Below are positions 47,876-60,925 of a stretch of 64,000 nt of DNA, piece by piece. The stretch lies in contig VUYV01000191.1 in assembly GCA_008711295.1 (NCBI GenBank), positions 182,298-246,297 of the forward strand, given 5' to 3'. The position numbers were made by a program, and so were the translations under genes. Position 1 is the first letter of the stretch. Each line of letters starts with the position of its first letter. The DNA comes from Anarhynchus alexandrinus. Lineage: Eukaryota; Chordata; Aves; Charadriiformes; Charadriidae. Under the pieces are notes generated by a model. That model had not been told where the DNA came from, ran no database searches, and was given only the letters and a program-made list of their open reading frames with translations.

Positions 47876-50800
47876 TGTGTTATTCTAATTTTATGCTGGC
47901 ATAAACCCATTTTCTGTAATAGAATTTCACTGGTATGAAGCAGGAGTGATACAGTAGCGAAGCAAAGGCCACATTTTTAAACTGGCACAGTCAAAACCAC
48001 CAAGCCTGATATATTTTTTTCGGTGGTAAATTGTAGCTACTAATGCCAGTCAAGAGGAGCTACGTGTCGATGCACTAAGCACTATCTAAGCCATGCTATT
48101 AGGGAAAGATGTTTTTTCTCCTCTGGTTGAATCTGAGCCGCTATGCGACAATAATGTAAGATTCGATGCAGCAGAAGAATGTGCAAGAGCTACGATTCGC
48201 GCTTCTACTACAGCTGCTCCTTACGGTTCTGAGTTGTGGGAGGGGGACCCTGCTTTGTTTTTAATCCAAGGGCAGTTGCATGTGAATGGAATAAATAGTC
48301 GTGGGGAAAAAAATTATGGTAGACCTCATAACTCTCTCTTGCCTTTTTTTTAAATTTTAAATTTTAAATACATTTCCTTTTGGCTCAATGGGTGGTTCCA
48401 CCTCCCACTGCACCTCTCTTCTTCCTCACCAGTAGCTTAACCGGCAGCTTGGAGACTTGAGTGTACAGGAGCGTACTCGAACCAGTAGGTTAGCACTGAG
48501 GAGGTAGGCAACGGTATTATGATTTTCAAGGAACTGGTGCCAAACTGGGGCACTTCTTCAGATTTAAAATGGAAATAACTTTATTTATAACAGTTAGGAA
48601 CACACCCCATGAATTTAGGTGGTTCCTGAAGCTGTTGGGTCACAACTTTTGACTGGGAGACTTCAAGACAGCCCAAGCTCTTGTTTCAGAGTCTGGTTCT
48701 GCCTAGACGCTTTCCGTACAACAGCTGGAGGTGGCTAAGTCTGATGCTAAATAAGCACTTATTGGTTAGAGATGTGTCTTTTGTCTGTTTGCAAATTTCT
48801 GGAGAAAAAGGAAAAGGATGAGTTTAACAGAGGGCAAATGTGGTCTGACTTGCTTTTAGCGAGTGCGGTGACCAAGGCGTTTTTCATCATTTTCCCACCT
48901 CTCAAGAGAATTCAACGACAAACACAGAGATAGCACTTCACAGGGCCCAGAGCTCAGGTTATGGATGCCAAGGCAGGAACAAATAAAATTTTCCCAGTGT
49001 ACTGAAAAGTTTATAAGCCTTTGCATCTCGCATCATGTGGACTAATTAGAAAATGATTTATGCAGGTAGTGTTCAGATTGACTGGCATTCCCTCATTTAC
49101 ATGGAAAGGCAAGTAAATTCCGCTTTTAAGAAAACACAGTGTTTTCCTGGTTTCATGTGGCAGCCACTCAACTTGCTTCATCTCTTTGCAAAATAGGAAC
49201 TTCAGCATTTCATTTTTTTATCTTTTATCATTAGACTCCTACAGCTTTAAAACGATTTTCCCCCTAGAAAATGCAAATCTATTCCTTTGTAGTGAAAACT
49301 GTATTATACATGCAGCATGTAACTTTCAAAACTTTAGTTAGAAGCAGCAAAGCAAGCTGTCAGACATTTCAGTAATTGAATTTCCTTGAGAACTGCCTTG
49401 GTTTGTCAGCTCTGACTTTGCTGTCAAAAGAAAAGAAAATAGCCAGGGAATTAATCTAAGATAACACAGGGGGTATTTTGATAATGCCGAGACACAAACA
49501 TTAACTGTTTTCTCCGGAGATGTTTTGAGGTAGGGTTCCCCACCCCAATCCAGGCGGGTTCATTTTAGCCTTGAGTCATTATTATCTTGCGCAGAGTTCT
49601 GAGAATTAACTAATGACCTATCAAACTGCAGTACAAAGGATCCTTTCTTCCTGTATTAAGATGCACAATATCATCGCTTAAAAGGCCCAATATACCCTTT
49701 GTCAATTACTTCATAAGTGCAATTCATCTTTTACTGCTTCCGCACTTGGATTGCTTGTAAAATGTTTAGTGGTTAATTAGCCTGGAAGGAAGTCCAACTT
49801 ATGAAAAACCAAGCGGTGGGAAAAAATAGCCATAAAATTAATGGCTTACTCTCTGGTCCTTATTTTATAGGAGAATGTTAATCAGACTCTGTTGGAACTG
49901 TACCTTTGACTAGCGCTCAGCCTCCTTTATAATCAGCTTCAGAAGTATTCCTTTCTGGGTTTTCCCCTTTGGCTTGTGCTTTCCTCCAAAGGTCTTGAAT
50001 GTATTAGGAAGAGATTGACAGCTCTCCTACCAGAGGCAGCCAGTCCTCTCGCTAAGGGGGAACACGGGGCCAGTCACTTTTACTCTCTCGGAACCCACCT
50101 GGAGTTACGTTTAAGGTATAAAAGTGTTATCCAAAAAATGAAACTAATAAAATATATACTGCTGTAGATAAAAGCAAACAGGCAATATTTGAGCTGTGAG
50201 ACCTTCATTAGACAGCGGATAAAACTGGAAAAGGGAAGAATAGTACAGGGAGTAAATGACTGTATTTACAGCTAGCTCTTTATACCTGCAGAGAAGATTC
50301 CAAAATAATCAGGTCCCAGGGACAACTTAGCCACTGAACACACGTTCTGGTTTGGGTCGATCATAAGGATGCTTAGGGGAAAAAAGAAATGTTAAGCCCT
50401 CTCACTGGTGAAATGGATAAAATCTTTTTTTTATGCAAATTCTCCATGTATTTTGGCAATTGGTCTGTCTGCAATTCTTGGATTGAAAAAAAAAAGGGGG
50501 TTTGGTTTTGTTTTTTTCTTTTTGCAGGCAATTCGCCCTTCATTTTAGAGCAGATCACAAGCAGAACATCACTTTTTAATATGTTGTAAATGCTGTATAT
50601 CATGGCAGTGTTGGTTAACCCTATGAGCTGGGTCTTACACAAAACTGCGAGTAATTAGACCTAGCATTTTAGTGTTATATCTGCATTGAATCAAAAGCTT
50701 AATAAAAAAACTCACAGGAAAAATGCCGGCAATTATATTAAGCCCATCTAAACCCACTATTTTTTCTTTGAAAACCTGGAGTGGCAATGTTTTTCCTTTC

Positions 50801-53800
50801 AGAAAATAAGTGTGATCATATAACTTTCCACATATAGTTGTCTCATAATCATAATTCTGGGTGGTTTTCCTTGAGTATAGAAGAGAAAAAGAATTCATTC
50901 TGAACACTGCTGCGCCTCACGCAGCAATACCCTGTAACGGCTCACGGGCTTTTCACTTTCTCTTCAAAATGATGTTGCATGTGGCTGAGAATGCCATCAG
51001 CTGTATATTCAGTAAACATCCTGTGCTCTGGGTGTTTGTAAATGTCCTTTGAAACAGACGCTCTTCTTTAAGGCTTTGCTCCTCATTAGGTTACTACATA
51101 AGGACACCCAACTCCATCAGTGGTACCCTAGGGCATTGCATCTGGCCTCCAGCTGCCATTCCAGAGGGATACGAGTCTCCTGAAAGTCTTGCATCGTATC
51201 AGTCACGCTGATCTTGGGTAGACCAGGGCATCTTAAATGGCGTTATACTAAATATGGGGTTCAGGCAACTGATAAGTGTCAGAGGAACTCAGCCCAATGT
51301 CACGGTCTTTAATAGCACATTTTCCCTGCCAGTACACTATAGAATACTTAAGCCAACATTAACATACCACACAATTCATTGTGCTCATAAGCAGCGCAAC
51401 AGCTCAGCCTATACCTGATGGTCAGTTAGCTCTTGAAGGGTTTCTCCCTGGACCTGCAGAGGTCTCCTGACGTACTGGCGCTACCATCATAATATCACCA
51501 TAAGGGTGCCCTTGTCCCGTTTGTCCCTGGGCTCCACTGCTTCAATGTTCGGTTCTTGCATGACCTTGTTAAACTGAATCAGCGTCCCTTACTTCCCACC
51601 CTTCTCACTCATTGCTCTGCGACAAGTCTATACAGGGTGACAAATTCAGCTAAAAACCTGTGACATGACTGCTGTTTATGGCCATCATTTCTCATCTAAT
51701 GACTCCAACACCATTTTCTTATAGCGGTAGTAGCTCCCTTTGCCTACCTTATCTATGACATGGTATGTTAGGAAGATCCAAGTGATCCTGACATCAATTT
51801 CTAGTACTGCCAGAATCCTTGGTTCCATTTTTCCATTTATTAAAATGCTGACAGGTACAAAACCATGTTCAGCTGATGCTTTTCTGGAATTTAACAGCAG
51901 TAGAGGCGTATCAGACACGGGCTGTCCAGCTTTTTCTTGTAGGGACAATACTATTTCTATACTGTTTCTTTCCAAGCTGTTGAACAGAGATGATGGGAAT
52001 TAGCTGCTCCAAGTCTGAACTCTACATAACTGTAAATGACTTAAGCTCTATCCTAAAGTAGGACCTACTATCATATATTACTCTGTAAATTATAATGTCT
52101 ACTAAAAATAGGATATATACATCACCTATTTAGTTCTTATCTGTTCCCATAAAAACTGTCTGCAGAAAGTGAGACAAAAGGGTTAGAATTGGATGTTACT
52201 TTGAAGAAAAAGGTCTAAACTAAACTACACTTTCAAATAGTGTTTTTTACTGTGATATCAGCAGGAGCCCTTCCTTGATGTGACCTATATTTTTGCATAT
52301 GTGACAACCCCTAAAATCTTTCCTGTGTCACTGTTCATTCAGGGCAACATAACACGTAAGTGAATTTTACTTTAGATTTTTTTTTACAGTCCCTAGAAGA
52401 CCTTCACATAACTTTTTTCTTAACTCATCATGCCAGAATACATAAAGAGTCATCATCCTGTTTTTTCTATAACTGATTTCATACTGAATTTTCCTCATGT
52501 AATCATTAGCAGAGGTAGAGAATACAGTGTCACAGACACCTGTGCTTAATTACTGTCTGCAGGGTCTCGATTTCAGCAATAGTTCTGGCAGTCACAGTTT
52601 ATTTCCTTTTTTCCAAATCCAAGCAGAATTATTAGGTTTATCAGTTGTTTTTTTTTTTCTTCTATTTGAGGGGGAAGATGATACAGTATTTTTTTTAAAA
52701 TCTATTTCAGGATGGACTTGATTTTGCTATGTTTTTTGCTTAATATATTAGATATCAGTGTTTGGAAATCCAGCCTTTCAATTTGGAGATCATATATTTT
52801 TAGCTAAAAGAATCCCACTTCGCTGCTCACAGAGTATTTGTCAGGCCCTTTTTGAAAATGACACTAAGTGGTTTACACTCAGATTTATCTATCGCTGACC
52901 TACAAATAAAGACGTTACTTTTTCTACCTTTTCACACCTAAAATGTTTGTATTACATTTATGTTGTTGGCATCCTACACTCAAATTTGAGAAGAAACCAA
53001 TGTAAAATGGTTCAGAGCCACCCCATGTCAAAAATTGTTCGCTTCCCCAGTGCCTGTTTCTTTCAGCCATGCAATGAAATGCTGTTTGAACGTCCATGAG
53101 TTGTCTTCCACAATTGTGAAGATCCAGTCTCTGGTGGAGCTTTCAACTTCTCATTTTCTCCTGCACCATTGTCTTGGAGGGTGTTCAAACTTCAGCCAAA
53201 GCTTTGACAACAGCTCAGGTACATGTCCCCAGGCAGGCAGCACTGCTAGCAGGGCAGCGGCCACGGTATGGACCTTAGCGTGGGCCAGCTGCCATGGTAT
53301 CTACTGAGCTTCTCGGAATAATTTGAGTTGTATTTAGATTTCACAGAGCACCATATCACCAAGAGTGAAATTGTCAGCTGCCAGCCCTTCCTATAATTAA
53401 TGGAAATTCAAATTCCATCACTGAAATGTTATTGTCTGACCAGAATTAAGGAAATTCCACCTTGAAGTTAGTGGTGTGCATAAATGAATCTTCAATGAAT
53501 AAATAGCGCTTAATTATTATGTCCGTGCACAAAACTTTGCATGACGTCCTACTGAGTTCCTCTCTGGTTGACTGCAGTGTTTGCTCTGAAAGATGAAAAC
53601 TTGCATATATACCAGTATATTCTAATATTCCAGTATCTCAGTGGAATAAAGCAGACTACATTTCAATATTTTTGTATCTCTGTTATTATGTGTTTTTATG
53701 CCTGAGACTAACCAGCTTTGCAGATTGTCTCAAAAATTTCAAAATGTAAGATAAATTGTAACCTGTGGTTAGAACATTTAATACTGTAGAGGATTTTTTA

Positions 53801-54718
53801 AAAAATAAAATACTTTTTATTATATCTCCTTACCATTCATAAGGACATGTCTACAATATTCAAGTGACAAAGTGGCATGGTCAAGGGGAGTTTTACAAGT
53901 CTGTTTAACAGACCATCTAGACAGCTAGATCTTGGGAACTGTTGCATACATAAGTTTAAAAAAAAAAAAAAAACAACAAACCAAACCCAGAAAACGTTCA
54001 CTTCCTTACCTTTCTAACTGTAGTAATTCCTTAGTGCATATTTTGCTTGCACCGCAACAAAACAGGCTATCAAAGACTTGGTTTGCTTTTTTGTTGTTGC
54101 AGTCAGTCATCTCAATACTCAATGCAGTTTGTGTTGTTATCTTGAGAAAATTCAGCTGGGCATTGTACGCCTGCAATAAAATTTTGAAAGCTTCCCCGTT
54201 ATTTCTCACAAGGATCTCTAATAGTATGGCTTTGTAGGGATAGTGGTTTTTAGAGAAAGCCTCTGATTTTACGTAACAATGGATAAGTATGATATACCTC
54301 TATAACTAAGATTGGTTTCTGTTTTTACAAAAAAAATATAGCCTCCCTCTGAATTTATACTGTCAAACCCCTCATCGGAATAATTATGTGATGCAGTGTA
54401 CTTTTTCACCATGTTGATATGCTTTTCCTTCAGATTTTCCTGACTGAAAGAAACAGACAGGAAAGAATTAAAACTTAATTTACTTTAATGGAGGGGAAAC
54501 ATTGTTTTTCATGCTCATGTTTTTTTCTTTCAGTTCTACTTGCTGATTTATAAAATTTAGCAATCCACAATGTGACTCCCAATGAACCGCACAAATTACA
54601 GAGCCTCTAAAGAAGTACAGTTTTTTTTCTGGAATTCCTAGGTTCATCCTTAGACTCTTTCTTGACAAAGCTCAGAGTATTAAGCCAGTTTTTATTTTGG
54701 TTCTTTCTCAGGATGAGT
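47876..54718. other. unique DNA with candidate conserved noncoding block
   Basis: No gene or named repeat. About 48860-49790 looks like conserved noncoding sequence: repeat-free, with many TAAT/ATTA cores ('gactaattagaaaatgattta', split at 49040-49060; 'ggttaattagcctgg' near 49772) and CpGs in an AT-rich setting. Sequence near 50065-50100 ('gggccagtcacttttactctct') resembles a MIR core but is too short to call. About 51070-51560 may be an old decayed repeat. A poly-A run lies near 53957-53973. Confidence 0.4.
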
Positions 54719-55111
54719 TTAAGGCGTGTGTGTATTACTAGGTTGGCTACTCCATCCTCTAGCTTCCACGGAGCTCTCAGATGAACACAATCTGGTCCCT
54801 TTGATTGATTTCAATTGTATTTCTGAAGTTGTTCCATCAACTCTTTTTGATCCCTTTATCTCTGTAGTGGTTTTACTCTCATTACCTGCAAAGACTAATC
54901 TGAGGATCGTACCGTCCTCTCTGGTACAGACCCGTACCGACGAATCATTTACTTTTCCCGCAGACTTTTGATCCTGTTTGATTGCACCCTGGTGGTCTAA
55001 AGGATCCACAGTCTTGCTTGTGGGATTCTTTTGATATATTTGAAGAGTTTTTGATATGTTTGGTCTGTTTGTTCTTAAATCTTCCCTAGCTTTTTTAAAC
55101 TCACTTGTCAA
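54719..55111 (-). other. unexplained 131-codon open frame
   Basis: The minus strand is stop-free from just after a TAG (55118-55116) to a stop at 54719. The product would be hydrophilic and rich in S, T, K, D and E, with one short hydrophobic strand (TILRLVFAG); this could be part of a disordered exon. The upstream 'tcttttatactgtctcc...acatag' could act as a weak splice acceptor, but there is no ATG at the start of the frame and no good donor. I do not recognise the family, and coding status is unproven. Confidence 0.2.
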
Positions 55112-55118
55112 AATCTAT

Positions 55119-58100
55119 GTTTCGGAGACAGTATAAAAGAAGGGATAAAATATACGGGTAACATATAACCTAGTAATAAGGCAGCTCCTCTCCCCTCTTT
55201 TACATTTCAGTATTTACTTCAAGATCTCTCTGTTTCCTTTTTCTTTTATCTTTGTACCCCCAGGAACAGATGTACATGTACAACTGTTTCGGATGACAGG
55301 AGGAATCCTTGTTTCCTCAGTACTGTGGAAATTGTTTAGAAAGAAGGAAAGTCTTACCCGAGGAAAACTCTAGAACGCTTACTTGGGTAAAACGCTATGA
55401 GTTTTGCGATGGGACAGTGCCTCTTGTACTGAAATCACAATAGGAATGACTGCAGATGGATATGGACTTCTTCCTTCTTCGGCGTATTTTCCTGGGAAAG
55501 ATACAATATTCTATTCCAAATGCAGTCTTTTCACTATAGGTAAATGGAGGAAAAAAAGAAAACCCTTTGGGGGCAAAAATTCTCCAAGTATTGGCTATTA
55601 CTCTCTCAGGGTAGAGAGAGGGAGTGCAAGGGAGATGTTCTCTTCAGTCCCGGACTGCGGCGAGGGGCTGAGGGCGGCATCTTTGCCCGGCATCCTCCTT
55701 TCCAGCGTAGAGGGGGAAAAAAATCATTCCATGCGAGGGAAGAAAAAAACAGCCACTCCACCCTATGGCAAAGTGAACTTGATGAGGAAAAGCAGTTTGG
55801 AATCACGTCCCCACATCGGTGGGAAACCCGCACAGAGAGTTTGAAATAAAAAACTTAGTCTTCCCTGTGTGCTGTGTGACCAACTTCATCGGCTGCTGTG
55901 TAGTAATGAGTAAGGGAAAAAGAATTTGGTCATTGTGTCAATTGTTTTATTCTCTCACCAAAAAAAAAAAAAAAACCAAAACAAAACAGCCTTTTGCTTT
56001 TTCTTGTTTGGTTTTCAAGAAAAGCAAAGAACTGAATGAGTCTTACTTAGTATAAACACCGGAGAGAAAACCGTGCGAGTCTGCAACCTGTAGAAATTAC
56101 TTTTGTATTATTTTGGCTTTTATCCACAGATTTTAGTTTGGAATTGATCTAAAGGTGTTATTCACATATCTATCAGGAGCACAAAATATTTTTAATTTGG
56201 AATAGATGTAATTGCATGTGATAAATGAGTCTGTGCAATTAGAGCCAGAACCCTTGGGGAATAATTATCTATTAGTGGCACCTGCAAAGGAATTGTAAGC
56301 AGCTGAAGAATTTTGCACAAAATTACAAAGAAATACCCTAACTTGAAGGTACATATTAAGAAGGGAGAAGGAAAAGAATGATAAATAGAATGGGTAGAGG
56401 ATTTAAAAAAAAAAATCAAATCTGCAACACAGTAATAGTACAGTAAAAGTGGAAATAATGATTTTATTCTGTTGACCTGTGGAACCTCAGCTGAGGTAAA
56501 TTACCGTGGCTCAGGTGTTTTCAATGAAGCTACGTCCATTTCTCCAGATGAAGCTTGGTCTCACCGGCAACCAAAAATAATTTCTGGAAAAATGTGAGTG
56601 AAAAAAGTATTTTTAATAATGACATCTTTCTTTCTGATGTGATTAAGTGTGTGTCGCAGTTGCTATCTTTTTGTTGAATACTTCATTATAGAGATGGTAA
56701 AATTAATGCTTTTTTTTTTTTAATAGTCATTTGTTAAGTATTATGGTGTTCTAAATCCCCCCCCAAATACATTACTTTTGGAAATTGGGTAAGTGTTCTA
56801 ATTTTTTTAACTCTTTCTGCAGTTCACAAGCAGACCACTTTATTCTCTCTTCCAATAAACTAATCAAAGAAAAGCTCTCTTGATTTTGGAAAAAATTTGG
56901 TCTCCAAATCCAAGAGCACGTTATCTACAGTTGCTTTTGAGTAAATATTTAACTTTTCTTTTAGCAAAAAAAGGCTTTTTTTTTTTTTAGCAGTTATTTT
57001 CATTTGAATAATGTCTTTTCCAATCAAACAGATCTGATGAACTTTATTCCACTGATGATAGAAACTTCAGTATTTCAAAAAAGTATCAGTGAGGTGTACA
57101 TTTTTATACCTCTGAGGAATTTTTCCCAATCTTGCTTAAATTTCACCTAAGAAAAAAAGTATATTTTCAAAATCTCTAATCAGATTAAGTAGCAATTACT
57201 GTCCCTTTTAACCCTTTGGGTTTTGAAGATCCTTCATCTCCTCATGCCAAGTAGGTTTGTTATACACTCAGGTTATGTACGTCTCTGTGTTTACAGCAAC
57301 GGGGAGGAATTATGATTTGTTCTTTTTTGTTGTGTACCTCACCTGACCTCAGCCGCTACATAGCCGAATATTAGGAAGAAGCGGTTCGGTTTTGCAGCTT
57401 TGGAAATATACTTGACAGCAGAAGAAACCCCGTCTTGGGGAATGAGATTAATATGTTATACGGTGTGCTCTCAGCTCAGGTGCCGGCAAAAGGAAGTTTC
57501 TGGCCACACTGCACGTTCGGTCCGTGTCACTCGAAATAAGCTTTGAGGGCACTGAGGTAATATTATCACTTTGTGTCCAGATTTCTTGATGCCTACTTTT
57601 TGTAGGGGGAGAGCAGCTGAATCTAAGCAACCTCTACCCTTCCAAGCCAGAGTTATTGTCGGGCTACCTATGGTATATTTGCAATAATGTTATACTTCAG
57701 CAAATTGCTCAGCTGACGTATGTAGTCAAAATTACATTGATTAATGCAGTTTTTCCCACATATAACACACAAAAAAATCCTGTAATTATAAGATTGCACT
57801 CTTTTGCAAAAAAAAATAATAAAAAATCACATTTTTCTACAGTTTTGGATAGAGGCATAATACATTTGCGATAATGGGAAGTAATCTACATATACCAGCG
57901 AAGCAGATAACATTACAGTCATTTGGGTGAGAAGCATTTTGTAAACTGTACTGTTGTAACGTCTCCCAGATAATATACAATGTTGGAATTGTTAATTTTC
58001 CCATCACCAACTGGTAATAACTAGCAATCCTCATGAAATTTCACAGGGACAAAATGTGAAACAAATGTGCAAGTAAAGACGCTGTGTCTGAACTCGCTGG

Positions 58101-58612
58101 AGTGCATTTTGATGCATAGCTTCATAAAGAGCACCTGGGTTTAAGAAGAGAATGGAAAAAAATGGAAACCAAATGAATGATCAATACACAGTGTCATGAA
58201 AAGGATTTAGCTAAATCTAAGCACTGCTTTCACAAACTCTATAATTTTTCTTTAAAGCCAACCCAGAATAGTGATTCAATAACGGTATTTTCTTTGTCCA
58301 CTTAGTCTTTTTTATAACACAGAAGCATAAAGTAGAATATTTTGAAAGTCCACACCAATGATTTCTCCCGAGTATAGTCATTCTGCACAAATTCCAGTAG
58401 AGATGCTTAAGTCATATGGGACCCTAATGAAGAGCAAGTATTCCCTGCTTAACCTACCCAGATACAAGAATTTTCATTTTTCACATTACTGGCAAGAAAA
58501 CCTCAGCCAAATAAAAGAGGGACTTAACTGCTATGCTCCAGATAAATCATAATCACCGGTGTACTTTTTTCTTCATAGTCTTTACCTCAACAATAAGGAG
58601 AACAATTTTTTT
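55119..58612. other. AT-rich unique DNA, no gene seen
   Basis: No known repeat. The 146-codon plus-strand frame at 55404-55844 begins at a TTG, overlaps other open frames on both strands and has low-complexity K/R/G content, so it is not called. Poly-A/T runs lie near 55961-55976 and 56987-56998. Confidence 0.5.
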
Positions 58613-58724
58613 CCCTTTTAGCGTTGCTGCATTGGTGTATTGCATATATGATCTTCAAGGTCCTTTCCAACCTAAACCATTCTATGATTCNCCCTTTTAG
58701 CGTTGTTGCATTGGTGTATTGCAT
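58613..58724. repeat. 33-bp direct repeats flanking a CR1 tail scrap and an N
   Basis: The 33-base sequence starting 'cccttttagcgttg' occurs at 58613-58645 and 58692-58724 with one C/T difference. Between the copies lie 43 bases of a CR1 3' end (58648-58690, 'atgatcttcaaggtcctttcc' onwards) and one N at 58691. Either a tiny CR1 insertion made an unusually long target duplication, or a contig end ran wrongly into CR1 sequence and was then abutted to the overlapping next contig. The N at the junction favours the second explanation. Confidence 0.85.
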
Positions 58725-60675
58725 TTGTAGATTTTTGTCTTTAAATTTGACATAGGTTGGCTACATGGGCAACTGTCAACTGTTTCAATTGGCTTCATTT
58801 GGTGATTTCTCTTTAAAAAAACCTATTTATACACATGCTTCTGGAACAAAAACAAAAGAAAGAAAAACAAAAGAAACAAAACCCTTTGCTTTTTGTTTCT
58901 CAAGAGAGTTTTTGTGTCAAGGGAAGATGAGGATGAGGAGGTAGAGAAAGAAATCAGGGCCGTTTATGTGACAAAATGTGTGTACATCTCTAATTGGCTA
59001 TCCAAGTAGAAAACATGTTGCCAAAAGTGAGATGTTTAATATTTAGCGTTAAACCTGAACACGCCTTGTTTGGTCCGCTTATTGGGTCTTAATTCTCATT
59101 CAGGGTACAAACTTTTCCTTTTTTTTTATAGGAAGGGAAAGATCCCAAACCCACAGAGACTGGTAGAAAAACCCCATTGTCTTCTATGAATCTTGGATCC
59201 GGTCCTAAGTAGGTAGTTCTGGTGGCCCCAGAGAGAAGCTTGTTTTCACATGACTTGTTGCAACATTCTCTGAAGCAATGTGCACAAATATTTTGGAAAA
59301 ATTCTGCCATTCTTGACTGACTCCTGAATAATGCTTGGAAATACAGTCTGTTACAAAAGCATCTGCTCTGCCAGAGCATAAAAATGGAGTGAACACTCTA
59401 AAAATAATTACTGATTCAATGGTATTTGTGACTTTTTTTTTCAAAATGTAATTGCAAAAATTGGTTTATGGAGAAAATCAACTTTTAGGAAGAACTTAAT
59501 TAATGGGAAAAGTAGGTGAATGGGATAATCTACTCATTAAAAACATCTTTACAAGGTGCTTTGTGTGAGGTTTAGATGAACGGGCTAAAAAGACAGCACA
59601 AAGGAAAGAAAAACTATTAGTTCAATATAGAAAATACACGGTGGTATTTTATGACTTTGCTTAACAGGAAATGAGTTTAGGTGATTTAAAAAGCCATATC
59701 TACCTTTAAAATCTGTGATTTATGAAAACCTTGTTTCTATGAAAACATATCGTATTCAAAATGAGATGTTCAGTGGGGCACATAGGGAAAAATGTGAGGG
59801 GTTTCTAATTTCAAATTAATGAATGAACTCTGATGACCTGCATGAATTATGCCTTTTTATTCCAGTTTTCACGGAAATAGGGCTCGATCTTGTTTATCAT
59901 TAGGACTGAGGAGTCAAATGTTTGCGCATCCTCAGAGTTAGTAGGAAAGGCATGTTTTCTTTCCCCTGAACTGCAGCCAGATCCTGCACTATGAGGTTCA
60001 TGAGATTTTTCTGTTTATGAATGGCACGCTGGTGACACATTAAGGAGCAGCTGCTGAAGCAAGGGTAGATGTAATATACCCTTCTGACTGAGGAATGGCT
60101 GAGAAAACAGTTGAACCAGTAAATCCTACAGAATCCAAGCACAGAAGAGTGACTCCATCCAATTTCCCCTTTTACTATTTTATCTTTTGAATTATATGTG
60201 AGAGCAGAGTCTGTCACAGACTACCAGTGTATTGCAGAGAACTCGGGGCTCGAGAACTTGGTGGAATATAAAACAAATACAGGAACAACGAACAGAGCCA
60301 AGGACAGCAACAGCCTCAGACAAATGGTTTACTCTTGTTGAATTGGCTATCCTTCAAGAAATTGTCTGAGAAAGTTGCGCATAGTGAGATCCGTGTCTGC
60401 TAGTGGTGTGGTGGAATCGGTCATTACCCGAAGGGTCTAAATTTTTCATTCACTTAATGAGATGACTGCCCACTTAACCATTTTATGAAAGCGCTAAAAG
60501 TTTCAGGGACTTTGTAAAAGACTAAAAACATCGTCTATGCTTTAAAACGGATATCTAATCATAAGGACTCAAATGAGACAACAGGTAAAGGCTTTCTTTG
60601 TTTTATATTTTTTCCCAAAGATAGCAACTGTATGTCACTTCACCAAAACTGACATTACCAATGTCCTTTGGTAAG
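58725..60675. other. AT-rich unique DNA, no gene seen
   Basis: Nothing recognised. The open frames at 59089-59444 and 59900-60217 (minus) have no known domain. Confidence 0.55.
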
Positions 60676-60925
60676 ATCATAGAATCATAGAATGGTTTAG
60701 GTTGGAAAGGACCTTGAAGATCATCGAGTTCCAACCCCCCTGCCATAGGCAGGGACACCTCCCACCACACCAGGCTGCCCAAGGCCACGTCCAGCCTGGC
60801 CTTGAACACCTCCAGGGATGGGGCCTCAACAACCTCTCTGGGCAACCTGTTCCAGTGCCTCACCACCCTCAAAGTGAAAAACTTCTTCCTAATGTTCAAT
60901 CTAAACCTGCCCTCTTAGTTGGAGG
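60676..60925 (-). mobile_element. CR1 3' end, young subclass, minus strand
   Basis: Plus-strand text starts 'gatcatagaatcatagaatgg' (the tail) and continues 'aaaggaccttgaagatcatcg' to about 'aaacctgccctctt'. The minus strand encodes a remnant of the ORF2 C-terminus ([20 protein letters not shown]). It is closely similar to 10046-10236 and 27865-27995, so it is one of the youngest insertions here. Confidence 0.95.

Noticed and set aside
48360..48510. tRNA-like or tRNA-SINE sequence suggested by 'gtagcttaacc' and 'actcgaacc'
   Set aside because: A-box and B-box spacing and stems do not fit, and no cloverleaf can be drawn.
50065..50100. MIR-like core 'ccagtcacttttactctct'
   Set aside because: Only about 25 bases fit, with no matching flanks.
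55404..55844. 146-codon plus-strand frame
   Set aside because: It begins at TTG, overlaps another plus-strand frame and an antisense frame, and has low-complexity content with no domain.
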